Origin: Paraescarpia echinospica
Taxonomy: Eukaryota > Annelida > Polychaeta > Sabellida > Siboglinidae
Length of the DNA stretch: 64,000 bases
Direction: 5' to 3'
Assembly (NCBI GenBank): GCA_020002185.1
Contig: JAHLWY010000224.1
Coordinates: 1-64,000, forward strand
A program made the position numbers and the translations under genes. Positions 1 through 8,704 of this stretch are shown piece by piece (position 1 is the first letter of the stretch; each line of letters begins with the position of its first letter). The notes below the pieces were generated by a model. That model was not told the origin of the DNA. It worked only from the letters and a program-made list of their open reading frames with translations, and searched no databases.

Positions 1-213
1 ATCTAGCGGTTAAAAATATATAATTAGGTTAAGCTAGTTGGGGTTAACCTCGCGAAAATTTTAACAACAACCACTAAAGTGGTTGTTGTATAAATTTTCT
101 GAAAATTTTCTGTTTTTGTCAACCAGAGTGGACAAAAACATTAAAATTTTCGCGAGGTTAACCCCAACTTTTTTTCTCTAGCTAACCTAATTATATATTT
201 TTAACCGCTAGAT
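1..213. mobile_element. Foldback (MITE-like) palindromic element
   Basis: The first 80 or so bases reappear as an inverted copy ending at 213. Both arms begin with ATCTAGCGGTTAAA and share the TAATTAGGTTA and GGTTAACC(T)CGCGAAAA blocks. A shorter inverted pair (ACAACCAC / GTGGTTGT) sits near the centre. There is no coding capacity, so it is a foldback or MITE-like insertion. The element may extend left of the window. Confidence 0.65.
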
Positions 214-540
214 GGCGCCACCATGTGACGTAGTACTCCGATTATCCGCTAGGGGCGCTACACCGGAAGTGACGTCGTACCGGAAGTTACTTGACTGTCA
301 TGGCAGCCTCTACTAGGGACGACACGTCGGAAGTGACGTCACACCGGAAGTTACTTGACTGTCATGGCGGCCTCTACGCTTCCGGTATTCTCGGAAGTGT
401 GTCAACGAATAGATATCTATCATGGCCGGTAGTTGGCGTTATTCTGAGTAGTTACACTGCTATCCGTTGGGGCCATCAGATGTCGCCTGTCTCATGAACG
501 TGCACAGTTTTTGTGTTAAGGGAAGTCACGTGATGTACGT
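214..540. promoter_or_regulatory. Promoter-like block with ETS and ETS-CRE composite sites
   Basis: CCGGAAGTGACGTC lies at 263-276 and a CGGAAGTGACGTCA version at 328-341, each an ETS core directly abutting a CRE. More CCGGAAGT-type sites lie at about 280, 344 and 380-400. A segment of about 64 bp containing GGAAGTTACTTGACTGTCAT is tandemly duplicated. CTCF-like cores (CCGCTAGATGGCGCC, CCGCTAGGGGCGCTA) flank it at about 205 and 246. I see no convincing downstream coding exon, so the target gene is unknown. Confidence 0.4.
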
Positions 541-930
541 TCGGTCTGATTGATTATGCAAATGAGCTCACGCCGAAAACTAGTGTATATACCGTGCTTC
601 CGACGATTCTGGTCTTTCCTTTTTCGACTCTCGAGAAGGTCGTATCGTATCTGGTCGCTCTCACTATTTGAAAATATGGAATTGTTACGTTGAAAAGATG
701 GCTGCTTCATATACATATGTTTTCCATTAAAAGAAGCGATACTTCATGCGAGTCCTATGGTCGCCTCATTGGACGTGAATCCGACCAAATGATCGTCTCT
801 TGACATGAAGGTATGTGATGTTTGGCACCTCATTGAATGAAGTCCTGTCAGGTGGTTGTCCTTACATGTTATTGACATAGTCGTTTTCGATCGTAGCAGT
901 TTTCAAATTCGCTTGCTATGGTCGTGTGTT
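541..930. other. No gene seen; octamer and TATA-like motifs only
   Basis: An octamer-like ATGCAAAT at about 557 is followed about 30 bases later by GTATATA, which could be a core promoter. No open frame with coding character follows. The remainder is unremarkable single-copy-looking sequence leading into the minisatellite. Confidence 0.3.
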
Positions 931-1685
931 AAAAAGTTCCGAGTCCTACCGACACTAAAAAGTTCCGAGTACTACCGATACTAAAAAGTTCCAAGTACTA
1001 CCGACACTAAAAAGTTCCGAGTACTACCGACACTAAAAAGTTCCGAGTACTATCGACACTAAAAAGTTCCGAGTACTACCGACACTAAAAAGTTCCGAGT
1101 ACTACCGACACTAAAAAGTTCCGAGTACTACCGACACTAAAAAGTTCCGAGTACTACCGACACTAAAAAGTTCCGAGTACTACCGACACTAAAAAGTTCC
1201 GAGTACTACCGACACTAAAAAGTTCCGAGTACTACCGACACTAAAAAGTTCCGAGTACTACCGACACTAAAAAGTTCCGAGTACTACCGACACTAAAAAG
1301 TTCCGAGTACTACGACACTAAAAAGTTCCGAGTACTAACGACACTAAAAAGTTCCGAGTACTACCGACACTAAAAAGTTCCGAGTACTATCGACACTAAA
1401 AAGTTCCGAGTACTACCGACACTAAAAAGTTCCGAGTACTACCTACACTAAAAAGTTCCGAGTACTACCGACACTAAAAAGTTCCGAGTACTACCGACAC
1501 TAAAAAGTTCCGAGTACTACGACACTAAAAAGTTCCGAGTACTACGACACTAAAAAGTTCCGAGTACTACCGACACTAAAAAGTTCCGAGTACTACCGAC
1601 ACTAAAAAGTTCCGAGTACTATCGACACTAAAAAGTTCCGAGTACTACCGACACTAAAAAGTTCCGAGTACTACCTACACTAAAA
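931..1685. repeat. Minisatellite, 26-bp unit, about 29 copies
   Basis: A unit reading roughly AAAAAGTTCCGAGTACTACC plus GACACT repeats head to tail with few substitutions. Several units are 25 bp through loss of one C. The array has no spacers between units, so it is a minisatellite and not a CRISPR-like array. Confidence 0.95.
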
Positions 1686-1761
1686 TCTCTCATGTGACGT
1701 GGCATCCGTAGTCTCGTGACATATCTCGGTTAAGTCTAGAGGAATTGATGCAATAACACGT

Positions 1762-2176
1762 CTATTGTGGTGGAATTCCATCTTTGTGGTGGAATCTCAC
1801 GCGATAACCCGTCTATTGTGGTGGAATTCCATCTTTTTGGTGGAATCTCACGTGATAACCCGTCTATTGTGGTGGAATTCCATCTTTTTGGTGGAATCTC
1901 ACGTGATAACCCGTCTATTGTGGTGGAATTCCATCTTTTTGGTGGAATCTCACGCGATAACCCGTCTATTGTGGTGGAATTCCATCTTTTTGGTGGAATC
2001 TCACGTGATAACCCGTCTATTGTGGTGGAATTCCATCTTTTTGGTGGAATCTCACGTGATAACCCGTCTATTGTGGTGGAATTCCATCTTTTTGGTGGAA
2101 TCTCACGTGATAACCCGTCTATTGTGGTGGAATTCCATCTTTTTGGTAGAATCTCACGTGATAACCGTCTATTCTG
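1762..2176. repeat. Minisatellite, 51-bp unit, about 8 copies
   Basis: Each unit holds GTGGTGGAATTCCATC and GGTGGAATCTCACGTGATAA. Because 51 is divisible by three, several frames on both strands stay open through the whole array. Those open frames are repeat artefacts. Divergence between copies is very low, suggesting recent amplification. Confidence 0.95.
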
Positions 2177-2519
2177 ATGTACCATCCGTAGTCTCGTGAC
2201 ATATCTCGGTCATAATCTCGTCTCTTGTCTCGTCGGTATTCTCGTGTGACGTGTCATCCGTAGTCTCGTGCCGTATCTCGGTCATAGTCTCGTCTCTTGT
2301 CTCGTCGGTACTCTCGTGTGACGTGTCATCCGTAGTCTCGTGCCGTATCTCGGTCATAGTCTCGTCTCTTGTCTCGTCGGTACTCTCGTGTGACGTGTCA
2401 TCTGTAGTCTCGTGACGTAGCTCGGTCATAGTCTCGTCTCTTGTCTCACCGGTACTCTCGTGTGACGTGTCATCCGTAGTCTCGTGATATATCTCGGCCA
2501 TAGTCTCGTGTGATGTAGT
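2177..2519. repeat. Minisatellite, 72-bp unit (first block)
   Basis: The unit contains GTGTCATCCGTAGTCTCGTG, CTCGGTCATAGTCTCG and TCGTCGGTACTCTCGTG. Anchors at 2183, 2255 and 2327 give a period of exactly 72 bp. The same family returns at 3294-3860. Internally the unit is built from shorter GTCTCGT-type subrepeats. Confidence 0.9.
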
Positions 2520-2790
2520 GTTTCGTTAGTGCAACTAGTTGGTCTGAGTTCAATTCGTGACACGTGTTGGTCAAAGCATAGTGTTTCGTTTGTCCAACTA
2601 GTTGGTCTGAGTTCAATTCGTGACACGTGTTGGTCAAAGCATAGTGTTTCGTTTGTCCAACTAGTTGGTCTGAGTTCAATTCGTGACACGTGTTGGTCAA
2701 AGCATAGTGTTTCGTTTGCCCGCTAGTCGGTCTGAGTTCAATTCGTGTCACGTGTTCGGCTAAGGTTAGTGTTTCGTTTGTACAACTCGT
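2520..2790. repeat. Minisatellite, 63-bp unit, about 4 copies
   Basis: The unit contains CAACTAGTTGGTCTGAGTTC and GTGACACGTGTTGGTCAAAG; anchors at 2584 and 2647 give 63 bp. One isolated copy lies at about 3206-3293 and partial copies at about 3861-3985, so this family brackets the other arrays. Confidence 0.9.
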
Positions 2791-3205
2791 GTCTATAGTT
2801 GTCTATTTTCCTGAAAACGGAGGGATTTGCTGCGATAACACGTATATTTTCCTGAAAAAGGAAGGAATTGACACGATAACACGTATATTTTCCTGAAAAA
2901 GGAAGGAATTGACACGATAACACGTATATTTTCCTGAAAAAGGAAGGAATTGATGCAATAACACGTATATTTTCCTGAAAAAGGAAGGAATTGATGTATA
3001 TTTTCCTGAAAAAGGAAGGAATTGATGCAATAACACGTATATTTTCCTGAAAAAGGAAGGAATTGATGCAATAACACGTATATTTTCCTGAAAAAGGAAG
3101 GAATTGATGCAATAACACGTATATTTTCCTGAAAAAGGAAGGATTTGACGCGATAACACGTATATTTTCCTGAAAAAGGAAGGATTTGATGCGATAACAC
3201 GTTAA
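2791..3205. repeat. Minisatellite, 41-bp unit, about 9-10 copies
   Basis: The unit contains TATATTTTCCTGAAAAAGGA followed by a variable AGGAATTGATGCAATAACACG stretch. Anchors at 2851 and 2892 give a 41-bp period. One unit near 2995 is shortened. The core CCTGAAAAAGG is a near palindrome. Confidence 0.9.
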
Positions 3206-3985
3206 GATTAGTGTTTCGTTTGTCCAACTAGTTGATCTAAGTTCAATTCGTGACACGTGTTGGTCAAAGCATAGTGTTTCGTTTGTACAACTCGTGTCTC
3301 GTCGGTACTCTCGTGTGATGTGTCATCCGTAGTCTCGTGACATATCTTGGTCATAGTCTCGTCTCTTTTCTCGTCGGTACTCTTGTGTGACGTGTCATCC
3401 GTAGTCTCGTGACGTATCTCGGTCATAGTCTCGTCTCTTGTCTCGTCGGTACTCTCGTGTGACGTGTCATCCGTAGTCTCGTGTGATGTGTCATCCGTAG
3501 TCTCGTGACATATCTCGGTCATAGTCTCGTCTCTTTTCGCGTCGGTACTCTTGTGTGACGTGTCATCCGTAGTCTCGTGACGTATCTCGGTCACAGTCTC
3601 GTCTCTTGTCTCGTCGGTACTCTCGTGTGACGTGTCAACTGTAGTCTCGTGTGATGTGTCATCCGTAGTCTCGTGACATATCTCGGTCACAGTCTCGTCT
3701 CTTGTCTCGTCGGTACTCTCGTGTGATGTGTCATCCGTAGTCTCGTGTCATCCGTAGTCTCGTGACGTATCTCGGTCATAGTCTTGTCTCGTCGGTACTC
3801 TCGTGTGACGTGTCATCCGAAGTCTCGTGCCATATATTGGTCATAGTTTCGTGTGATGTGCCTAGTTGATCTAAGTTCAATTCGTGACACATGTTGGTCA
3901 AAGCATAGTGTTTCGTTTTCGTGACACGTGTTGGTCAAAGCATAGTGTTTCGTTAGTGCAACTAGTTGGTCTGAGTTCAATTATA
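3206..3985. repeat. Mixed 63-bp and 72-bp minisatellite block
   Basis: One 63-bp family copy (3206-3293) is followed by irregular copies of the 72-bp family, some with the GTGTCATCCGTAGTCTCGTG segment doubled, and then by partial 63-bp family copies. The re-use of the same families in changed order shows rearrangement among neighbouring arrays. Confidence 0.85.
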
Positions 3986-4201
3986 TATATATGTATGTAT
4001 CTATATAGTGTAAGACTATTAGTAAGGTTCCCAACATACGCTTTGCATTACACTATGAAAAAGACACAAGATGAGGTTTGCACAGTTTATTCGTGAACAA
4101 CACAAACGTATTTACATGTCACGCTCCATAACTAAAAGAACCAGAGACATTGATACAGAGTCTTGCAAAGTTTAATCGTGTACAACACAAAAGAAAGTTC
4201 T
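3986..4201. repeat. Duplicated 3' end of the adjacent zinc-finger gene
   Basis: About 100 bases around 4077-4145 (TTTATTCGTGAACAACACAA, then CATGTCACGCTCCATAACT) are a diverged tandem copy of 4169-4230, which contains the stop codon and 3' end of the minus-strand gene to the right. The rest is a short TATATA/TGTATG tract. Confidence 0.55.
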
Positions 4202-5284
4202 TTACAGGTCACCCCCCATTACTGCCAGAACCATATGTTTCATAGTGTTTCGCCACTGTTTCGAAACAGATTCTTGCAACCAAGTATTGATATTACACAA
4301 CTGTTCGACTGTCACATCGGATAGCTTCACACCCGCGTCTAACAAAACACTCAAACAGTCTTTCACCACTGCAGTTGAATTAATGGTCTCCACAGCCTCG
4401 TCAAAGTACATGCAGATTTGAATGTCATCAGATAACATACAATCGTGATGACATTGACTAGGATGGTCTATCTTGCAACCACGACATTGTCGCCTTGAGA
4501 GTTCAAAGATGGTACATGCTATGTGGCGTGCAAACGTCTTCTTCATTTCGGTCGCCGGAAACTCAAGCTTAAAGTTCGGACCAGTAAAGTCAGGAGCAGA
4601 AGTTGTGACGTTGGCAGGCTGGGTAGAAGTTGTGACATTGACAGCATGGGTAGTTGTGACGTCGTCAGGAACGGAAGTTGGTATCGATGATGTCCCGTTG
4701 TCGTTAATCGTCTCTGTCGACACAGAGACCATTCGTTGCCACTTTGGTGGTAGCGAGCCTTCAATGTAATCCTGCAAGAATATTTCAATAATATTTATAA
4801 AAAATATTAAAGAATGAATGGAAATAGTACACCGTTGCTAGAGTATGGTGATACAAGGATAGGTAGGAAACAATGATAAGAAGTGACGTGATAGGAAGTA
4901 AGGTAACACGTTGTATGATCATAAAGTATAAAACGGGGCGAAGTTTTAGCGGAAGTAAAGACACAGTGGACGCCATTTTGCCGGAAGTAAACATATACAG
5001 GGATGCCATTTTAGCAGAGGTAAACATACGCAGGGGCGACGATGGTGAAAGTACATAGTAAAACAATACAAAGTATGACTCACCACTGACGTATACAACT
5101 TGGCTTCATCGGCCATCCTCTTCTTCACACGAGGACAACATCCGCTGACAATGTGCCTTTTCCAGCTATCTTTCCGTGTGAAATAGGTCTTACAGTCCAG
5201 ACAGTGAAAACCTGCCCGGAGGGATTCTTCCTCGTCGCTCGAGTCTGCCGCATTGCGAGGTCGGTAGTAGGGTGTCTTCAACAT
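4202..5284 (-). CDS. Two-exon Cys/His-rich zinc-finger protein, function unknown
   Basis: Exon 1 runs 5284-5084 and exon 2 runs 4771-4202. The donor GTG|GTGAGT and acceptor CTTGCAG|GATTAC join in phase 0, giving about 256 residues. Exon 1 has an acidic patch (DSSDEEE) and a C2HC finger: CLDC, twelve residues, then H-IVSG-C. Exon 2 has a Thr/Val-rich linker (about residues 85-130) and a second Cys/His cluster, CRGCKIDHPSQCHHDC, followed by a predicted helical C-terminus. I chose the start at 5284, not 5344, because a TATATAAG box at about 5348-5357 would place transcription start just upstream of 5284. The intron holds three GCCATTTT(G/A)-type repeats with ETS-like CGGAAGT. I do not recognise the family; a transposon-derived or nucleic-acid-binding role is possible. 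Confidence 0.65.
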
Positions 5285-5344
5285 GATGATGATGTTAACA
5301 GTGCTGTCGTCGTGATACGAATGACGGTCCGATTGGCAAAACAC

Positions 5345-5400
5345 CGCGCTTATATAGATAGTGAATGTGCCGAAAGGTCACGTGGGCGTGCCGAACGAGC
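5345..5400 (-). promoter_or_regulatory. TATA promoter with CACGTGGGCGTGCC motif
   Basis: Reading the plus strand, GGTCACGTGGGCGTGCCGAA lies at about 5376-5395 and a TATATAAG box (minus strand) at 5348-5357. The same GTCACGTGGGCGTGCCGAAA block occurs twice upstream of the SERTA-like gene. The CACGTG E-box and the ACGTG core fit bHLH factors of the USF/MYC or HIF type. Confidence 0.5.
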
Positions 5401-5496
5401 ACGAAATTTCTAACCTATGAGAATAGCTAATACTCTTTTGTGAGAATGTGGTTGGCTCTGAAAAGAACCGTTTCTTGGAATTTCGTCGAATTTTTC

Positions 5497-5850
5497 TTAT
5501 GATGCTAATGATGATGATGATGATGAACACACGAGTTGATGTTGATGTTGATGTTCATGCTTTATCCTGGACAGTGTGTTCTTAACGAGAACGAAGCGTC
5601 GCAGGTAAGACTCCGGGTTGTGGGTCTTGCGAGTCTTGCGCATCTCGCGAAGTTTCTCGACAGACAACCTCATGAGGTGTCGTGTCTCCTTGCGGTGGTC
5701 GGATGTACTCAGTGACGGAGCCAGTCGCTTGACAGGTTGATAGACACAAAGGTCGGCCACCGGGTGTCGTCGCTTGTTGCTACCCGCAACATCTCGGTCA
5801 TTGTCGGTAGCAATATCTCGGACGTTGTCAGTAGATGAATTCACACCCAT
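5497..5850 (-). CDS. Small SERTA-domain-like protein
   Basis: The 117-residue product starts at 5850, downstream of a TATAAAAGG box at about 5893-5902; the open frame extends further upstream but that part would be promoter. An N-terminal Asp-rich stretch is followed by a basic NKRRH, then a core of about 45 residues ending in SYLRRFVLVKNTLSRIK. This matches the C-terminal half of the SERTA motif (LRRSVL-x-NTLRRI) of SERTAD/TRIP-Br and CDCA4 proteins, which act as transcriptional co-regulators with E2F-DP and CDK4. The tail is His/Gln- and Ser-rich. The SERTA assignment is from motif recall only. No intron is visible. Confidence 0.55.
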   Translation of the reverse strand: MGVNSSTDNVRDIATDNDRDVAGSNKRRHPVADLCVYQPVKRLAPSLSTSDHRKETRHLMRLSVEKLREMRKTRKTHNPESYLRRFVLVKNTLSRIKHEHQHQHQLVCSSSSSSLAS

Positions 5851-5879
5851 TTTCAAGATGTAAGCTATAATGACCACAA

Positions 5880-5990
5880 AAGCAGACGCAGGCCTTTTAT
5901 AACCAGTCCACAGACCATAAAGATCACGTGGGCGTGCCGAAAAGATTATGGAACAGAACATAAAGGTCACGTGGGCGTGCCGAAAGATCA
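5880..5990 (-). promoter_or_regulatory. TATA promoter of SERTA-like gene with doubled E-box motif
   Basis: A TATAAAAGG box lies on the minus strand at about 5893-5902. Two copies of TCACGTGGGCGTGCCGAAA (plus-strand reading) lie at about 5925-5943 and 5966-5984. A third copy is in the neighbouring zinc-finger gene's promoter, implying shared control. Confidence 0.5.
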
Positions 5991-6099
5991 CATATTGTAG
6001 AAAATTCAAAAGCACGGACTGCTGAGTAGAATGTACACAAGTGCGGACTGCTGAGTAGTTATTTAGTTCACCACTTATCTAACAGGGGTGCTTTCAGTT

Positions 6100-6825
6100 T
6101 ATGATTATATATCCACCAGGTGTTTATGGACGAGAAAAAACAAGAGACACGAATATTTGCAGTACTCATATGTGGTTCGCTCACTTGTCCACTAGGGGAT
6201 GATGTTTGTAGTTCGTGATGTACCCGTCAGGGGGCTCTATTGCACGCAAGCGTGCAAGAGACACGAATATTTGCAGTACTCGAACATATAGTTCACAACT
6301 TGTCCATCAGATGGCACCACTTGCATAATTAGTCCCGAAAAATTCCGCTAGGTGGCGCTATCTAGTTTTGGCGGGAAATATTTTATTTCACCGACTATCC
6401 GCCAGGGGCGCTATTTTGATTTTTGCGGGAAATATTTTAGTTCACCAACTATCCGCCAGGGGGCGCGATTAGAGTTTTGGCGGGAAATAATTGTTTGGCG
6501 GTAACTAATTTAGTTTACCAACTGTCCGACAGGTGGCACTATTTTAGTTCCGAAAAATTCCGGTAGGGGGAGCTGTTTTTAGTTTTGGCGGGAAATTATT
6601 TTTTGGCGGGAAATATTTTAGTATAGTACCGAAAAATTCCGATAGGGGGCGCTATTTTGGTTTTTGCGGGAAATAATTTGAGTTCACCAACTATCCGTCA
6701 GGGGGCGCTATCTAGTTTTGGCGGGAAATAATTAGTTCACCAACTATCCGCTAGGTGGCGCTGTTATAGTTTTGGCGGGAAATATTTTAGTTCACCAACT
6801 ATCCGCTAGGTGGCGCTTTTATAGT
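6100..6825. promoter_or_regulatory. Array of about 13 CTCF-like cores alternating with E2F-like sites
   Basis: CCGCCAGGGGGCGC-type cores recur at about 6108, 6186, 6220, 6298, 6343, 6398, 6448, 6527, 6558, 6638, 6693, 6744 and 6800. The best (CCGTCAGGGGGCGCTA, CCGCCAGGGGCGCTA, CCGCTAGGTGGCGCT) fit the bilaterian CTCF core. From about 6360 they alternate with TTTTGGCGGGAAAT or TTTTTGCGGGAAAT, which match the E2F consensus TTTSGCGSGAAA. The flanking phrase TTAGTTCACCAACTATCCG marks a diverged repeat of about 50-60 bp. Left of 6350 the units are more diverged and include ACACGAATATTTGCAGTACTC twice. Confidence 0.55.
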
Positions 6826-6844
6826 TCCGAAAAATTCCGGTTGG

Positions 6845-6945
6845 GGCGCCACGTGACCTTGACCAACATCCGGGTACTTGACCTTTGACCTTGACATACA
6901 TCCGGGTATTTGACCTTGACCTACATCCGGGTACTTTGCTCTTGC
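6845..6945. promoter_or_regulatory. Nuclear-receptor half-site repeats
   Basis: Three units of about 28 bp carry TTGACCTTGAC and ACATCCGGGTA. The half-site TGACCT occurs repeatedly, including TTGACCTTTGACCTTGAC at about 6878-6896, which reads as a DR1 plus an extended ERR/SF1-type half-site. ATCCGG cores in each unit resemble ETS sites. Confidence 0.4.
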
Positions 6946-7269
6946 TCCGCTGCGCCATCCCCGGTAAGGGACCTCCTTTACTACTGCTGTGTGTGGTTAT
7001 ATTTTGTTTAATAATATCAGAGGTATTGTTTATTGTGTGTGGTAGACTATATATAAGGCTTCTGTTTGCAAATTCGTGTTGTATGTTGAATGTATATAGT
7101 CTGTTATGTTTTCGTGAAATGGCTATGTATGTTTCTGTTCTCTATTATCTGCCAGTTTTGAAACTATGCGGGTAATGTTGTACGTTTGTATTTATAGTAA
7201 AATCGTAATATCTGTATTCTAAGTAGGTCTTCTATCTCTAAAAATCGAGAAACGTTTAAATATTGGTTC
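6946..7269. other. No recognisable feature
   Basis: AT-rich sequence with a short open plus-strand frame (from about 6885) that has no recognisable motif or coding character. It abuts the LINE fragment to the right. Confidence 0.4.
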
Positions 7270-8086
7270 CGTTTAGGAGTTATACTTACTGAAATATATT
7301 GTTCTTACAGCTTTCTTTAGCAGTTTATTTATTCGATTACATTTGTATCCCCCCACATGCTTCAATTTATTTATTACTCCAATTGTTCTAGAACATATAT
7401 TTGCTATTTTATCAATACGTTTATTCCAGTTTAAATGCTTGTGTAATGTAAGGCCAAGAAAGTTAAACTGTTTAATTCTCTCAATATTTACACCATCAAT
7501 TGTTAGTGTTAGTTCTTCGACCCTTTTATTACGCAATTGAAAAATCAAATATTTGTTATTATTAATATTCATTGATAATGTATTTAGTTTTAACTATGTA
7601 TCTATTTTATTAAGTTCTTTATTTATCAAATATTCAGTATTAATAATGTGTTTGTGTCATCTGTAAAGGATCCAATTTATCTTGTTAGAGAAATATCATC
7701 AGCATAAGTTATGAACTTAAATACAGTACTGGCTTTCGGAAAATCATTTGTATATATATATATATATATAATAAATAGCAATCGCCCTAAAATTGATCCT
7801 TGTGGGACGTCTGTTTTAAGGGTAAAGTGTCTGATTTGTACCTCTTCCAAATTTACATATTGCTTATGATTTGTTAAATAGTCACGTAATACATGTATAT
7901 ATTTGGGCTCCAGTATATAGTATTTTAGCTTTTGTGGTAAAATTTAATGGTAAAGTGTGTCAAATGCTTTAGACAGATCAAGAAATATACTAATAGGTAA
8001 CTGGTTTTGATCAATTTGTGTAGTAATTCTATCAACCATTTCTAGAATAGCATATTCAGTTGAATGATCAAGTCGAAAACCATACT
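7270..8086 (-). mobile_element. Older non-LTR retrotransposon, C-terminal RT half (degenerate)
   Basis: Conceptual minus-strand translation gives reverse-transcriptase landmarks in order: YGFR near 8070, FLDLSKAFDT near 7980, VPQGSILG near 7800, then FLGLTLHKHLNW and a thumb region ending near 7273. Several stops and frameshifts are present. The break at 8086 coincides with the left end of the nested transposon. The N-terminal half of the same reading lies at 27640-27990. Confidence 0.75.
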
Positions 8087-8573
8087 AGTCAGGTAGCTGG
8101 GCAGATATACCCTGTATCGATTGATATAGTTTGTTTCTCGCTGGATTCTACATCGTTAGGACCTCTATAACGAATATCAGGCGGATATTAAAAGGATATC
8201 CATGAGCAATCCGATAAATCCTAGATGACCGCCAAGATGGCCGCCGGTGCCCATAGAAAAATAACTTTTTAACCAGTGGGCCTAGAATCACGAGTGATAC
8301 CACTTTTTTTTTAGCTAAATGTGTTATGAGCAATCCACTTTTGAGGTTATTTTTGTAATTTGAGGTCAAGAACAAGGTCAAAGGTCATATTCAATGGTAT
8401 ATATATAATACATAGAAAAACAGTATTTTCGCATGTAATGCACATATTAATGTGATATTAGGCTCAAAAGTGAGATTAGCAATGATTTGGAACTCTGTTT
8501 TGAATGTTACAATTCAAATACATGTAAGGTAAGCCATATAATTGTCAAGGTCAAGGCCATGTATTGTCCAATA
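8087..8573 (+). repeat. Left terminal inverted repeat of nested transposon
   Basis: Matches the right-end copy base for base over long tracts, for example GATATAGTTTGTTTCTCGCT, CCAAGATGGCCGCC and CCAGTGGGCCTAGAATCA. It contains a perfect direct repeat AGGTCA-A-AGGTCA (8375-8387), a DR1 nuclear-receptor element, also present in the right copy. Similarity ends near 8573 after GGCCATGTAT. Confidence 0.85.
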
Positions 8574-8704
8574 ATCATTGAATCATCAAGCAAGTGCCAG
8601 GACGATTATCATCCTAGGATATATATTCCAGTAACTAAATATTAGTGCTTAGCAGTGACATGCAGTGTCATTCAAGATTTCCACTGTCAGTTCAGTTAGA
8701 TGGC

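Noticed and set aside
541..720. RNA polymerase III or snRNA-type gene (octamer plus TATA)
   Set aside because: Octamer and TATA-like motifs are present, but no recognisable snRNA sequence or clear T-run terminator follows at the expected distance.
931..1685. CRISPR-like regular repeats
   Set aside because: The 26-bp units are contiguous with no unique spacers and the context is eukaryotic, so this is a minisatellite.
1736..2199. Long open frames on both strands (about 136-149 codons)
   Set aside because: They are produced by a 51-bp tandem repeat whose length is a multiple of three; no independent coding signal.
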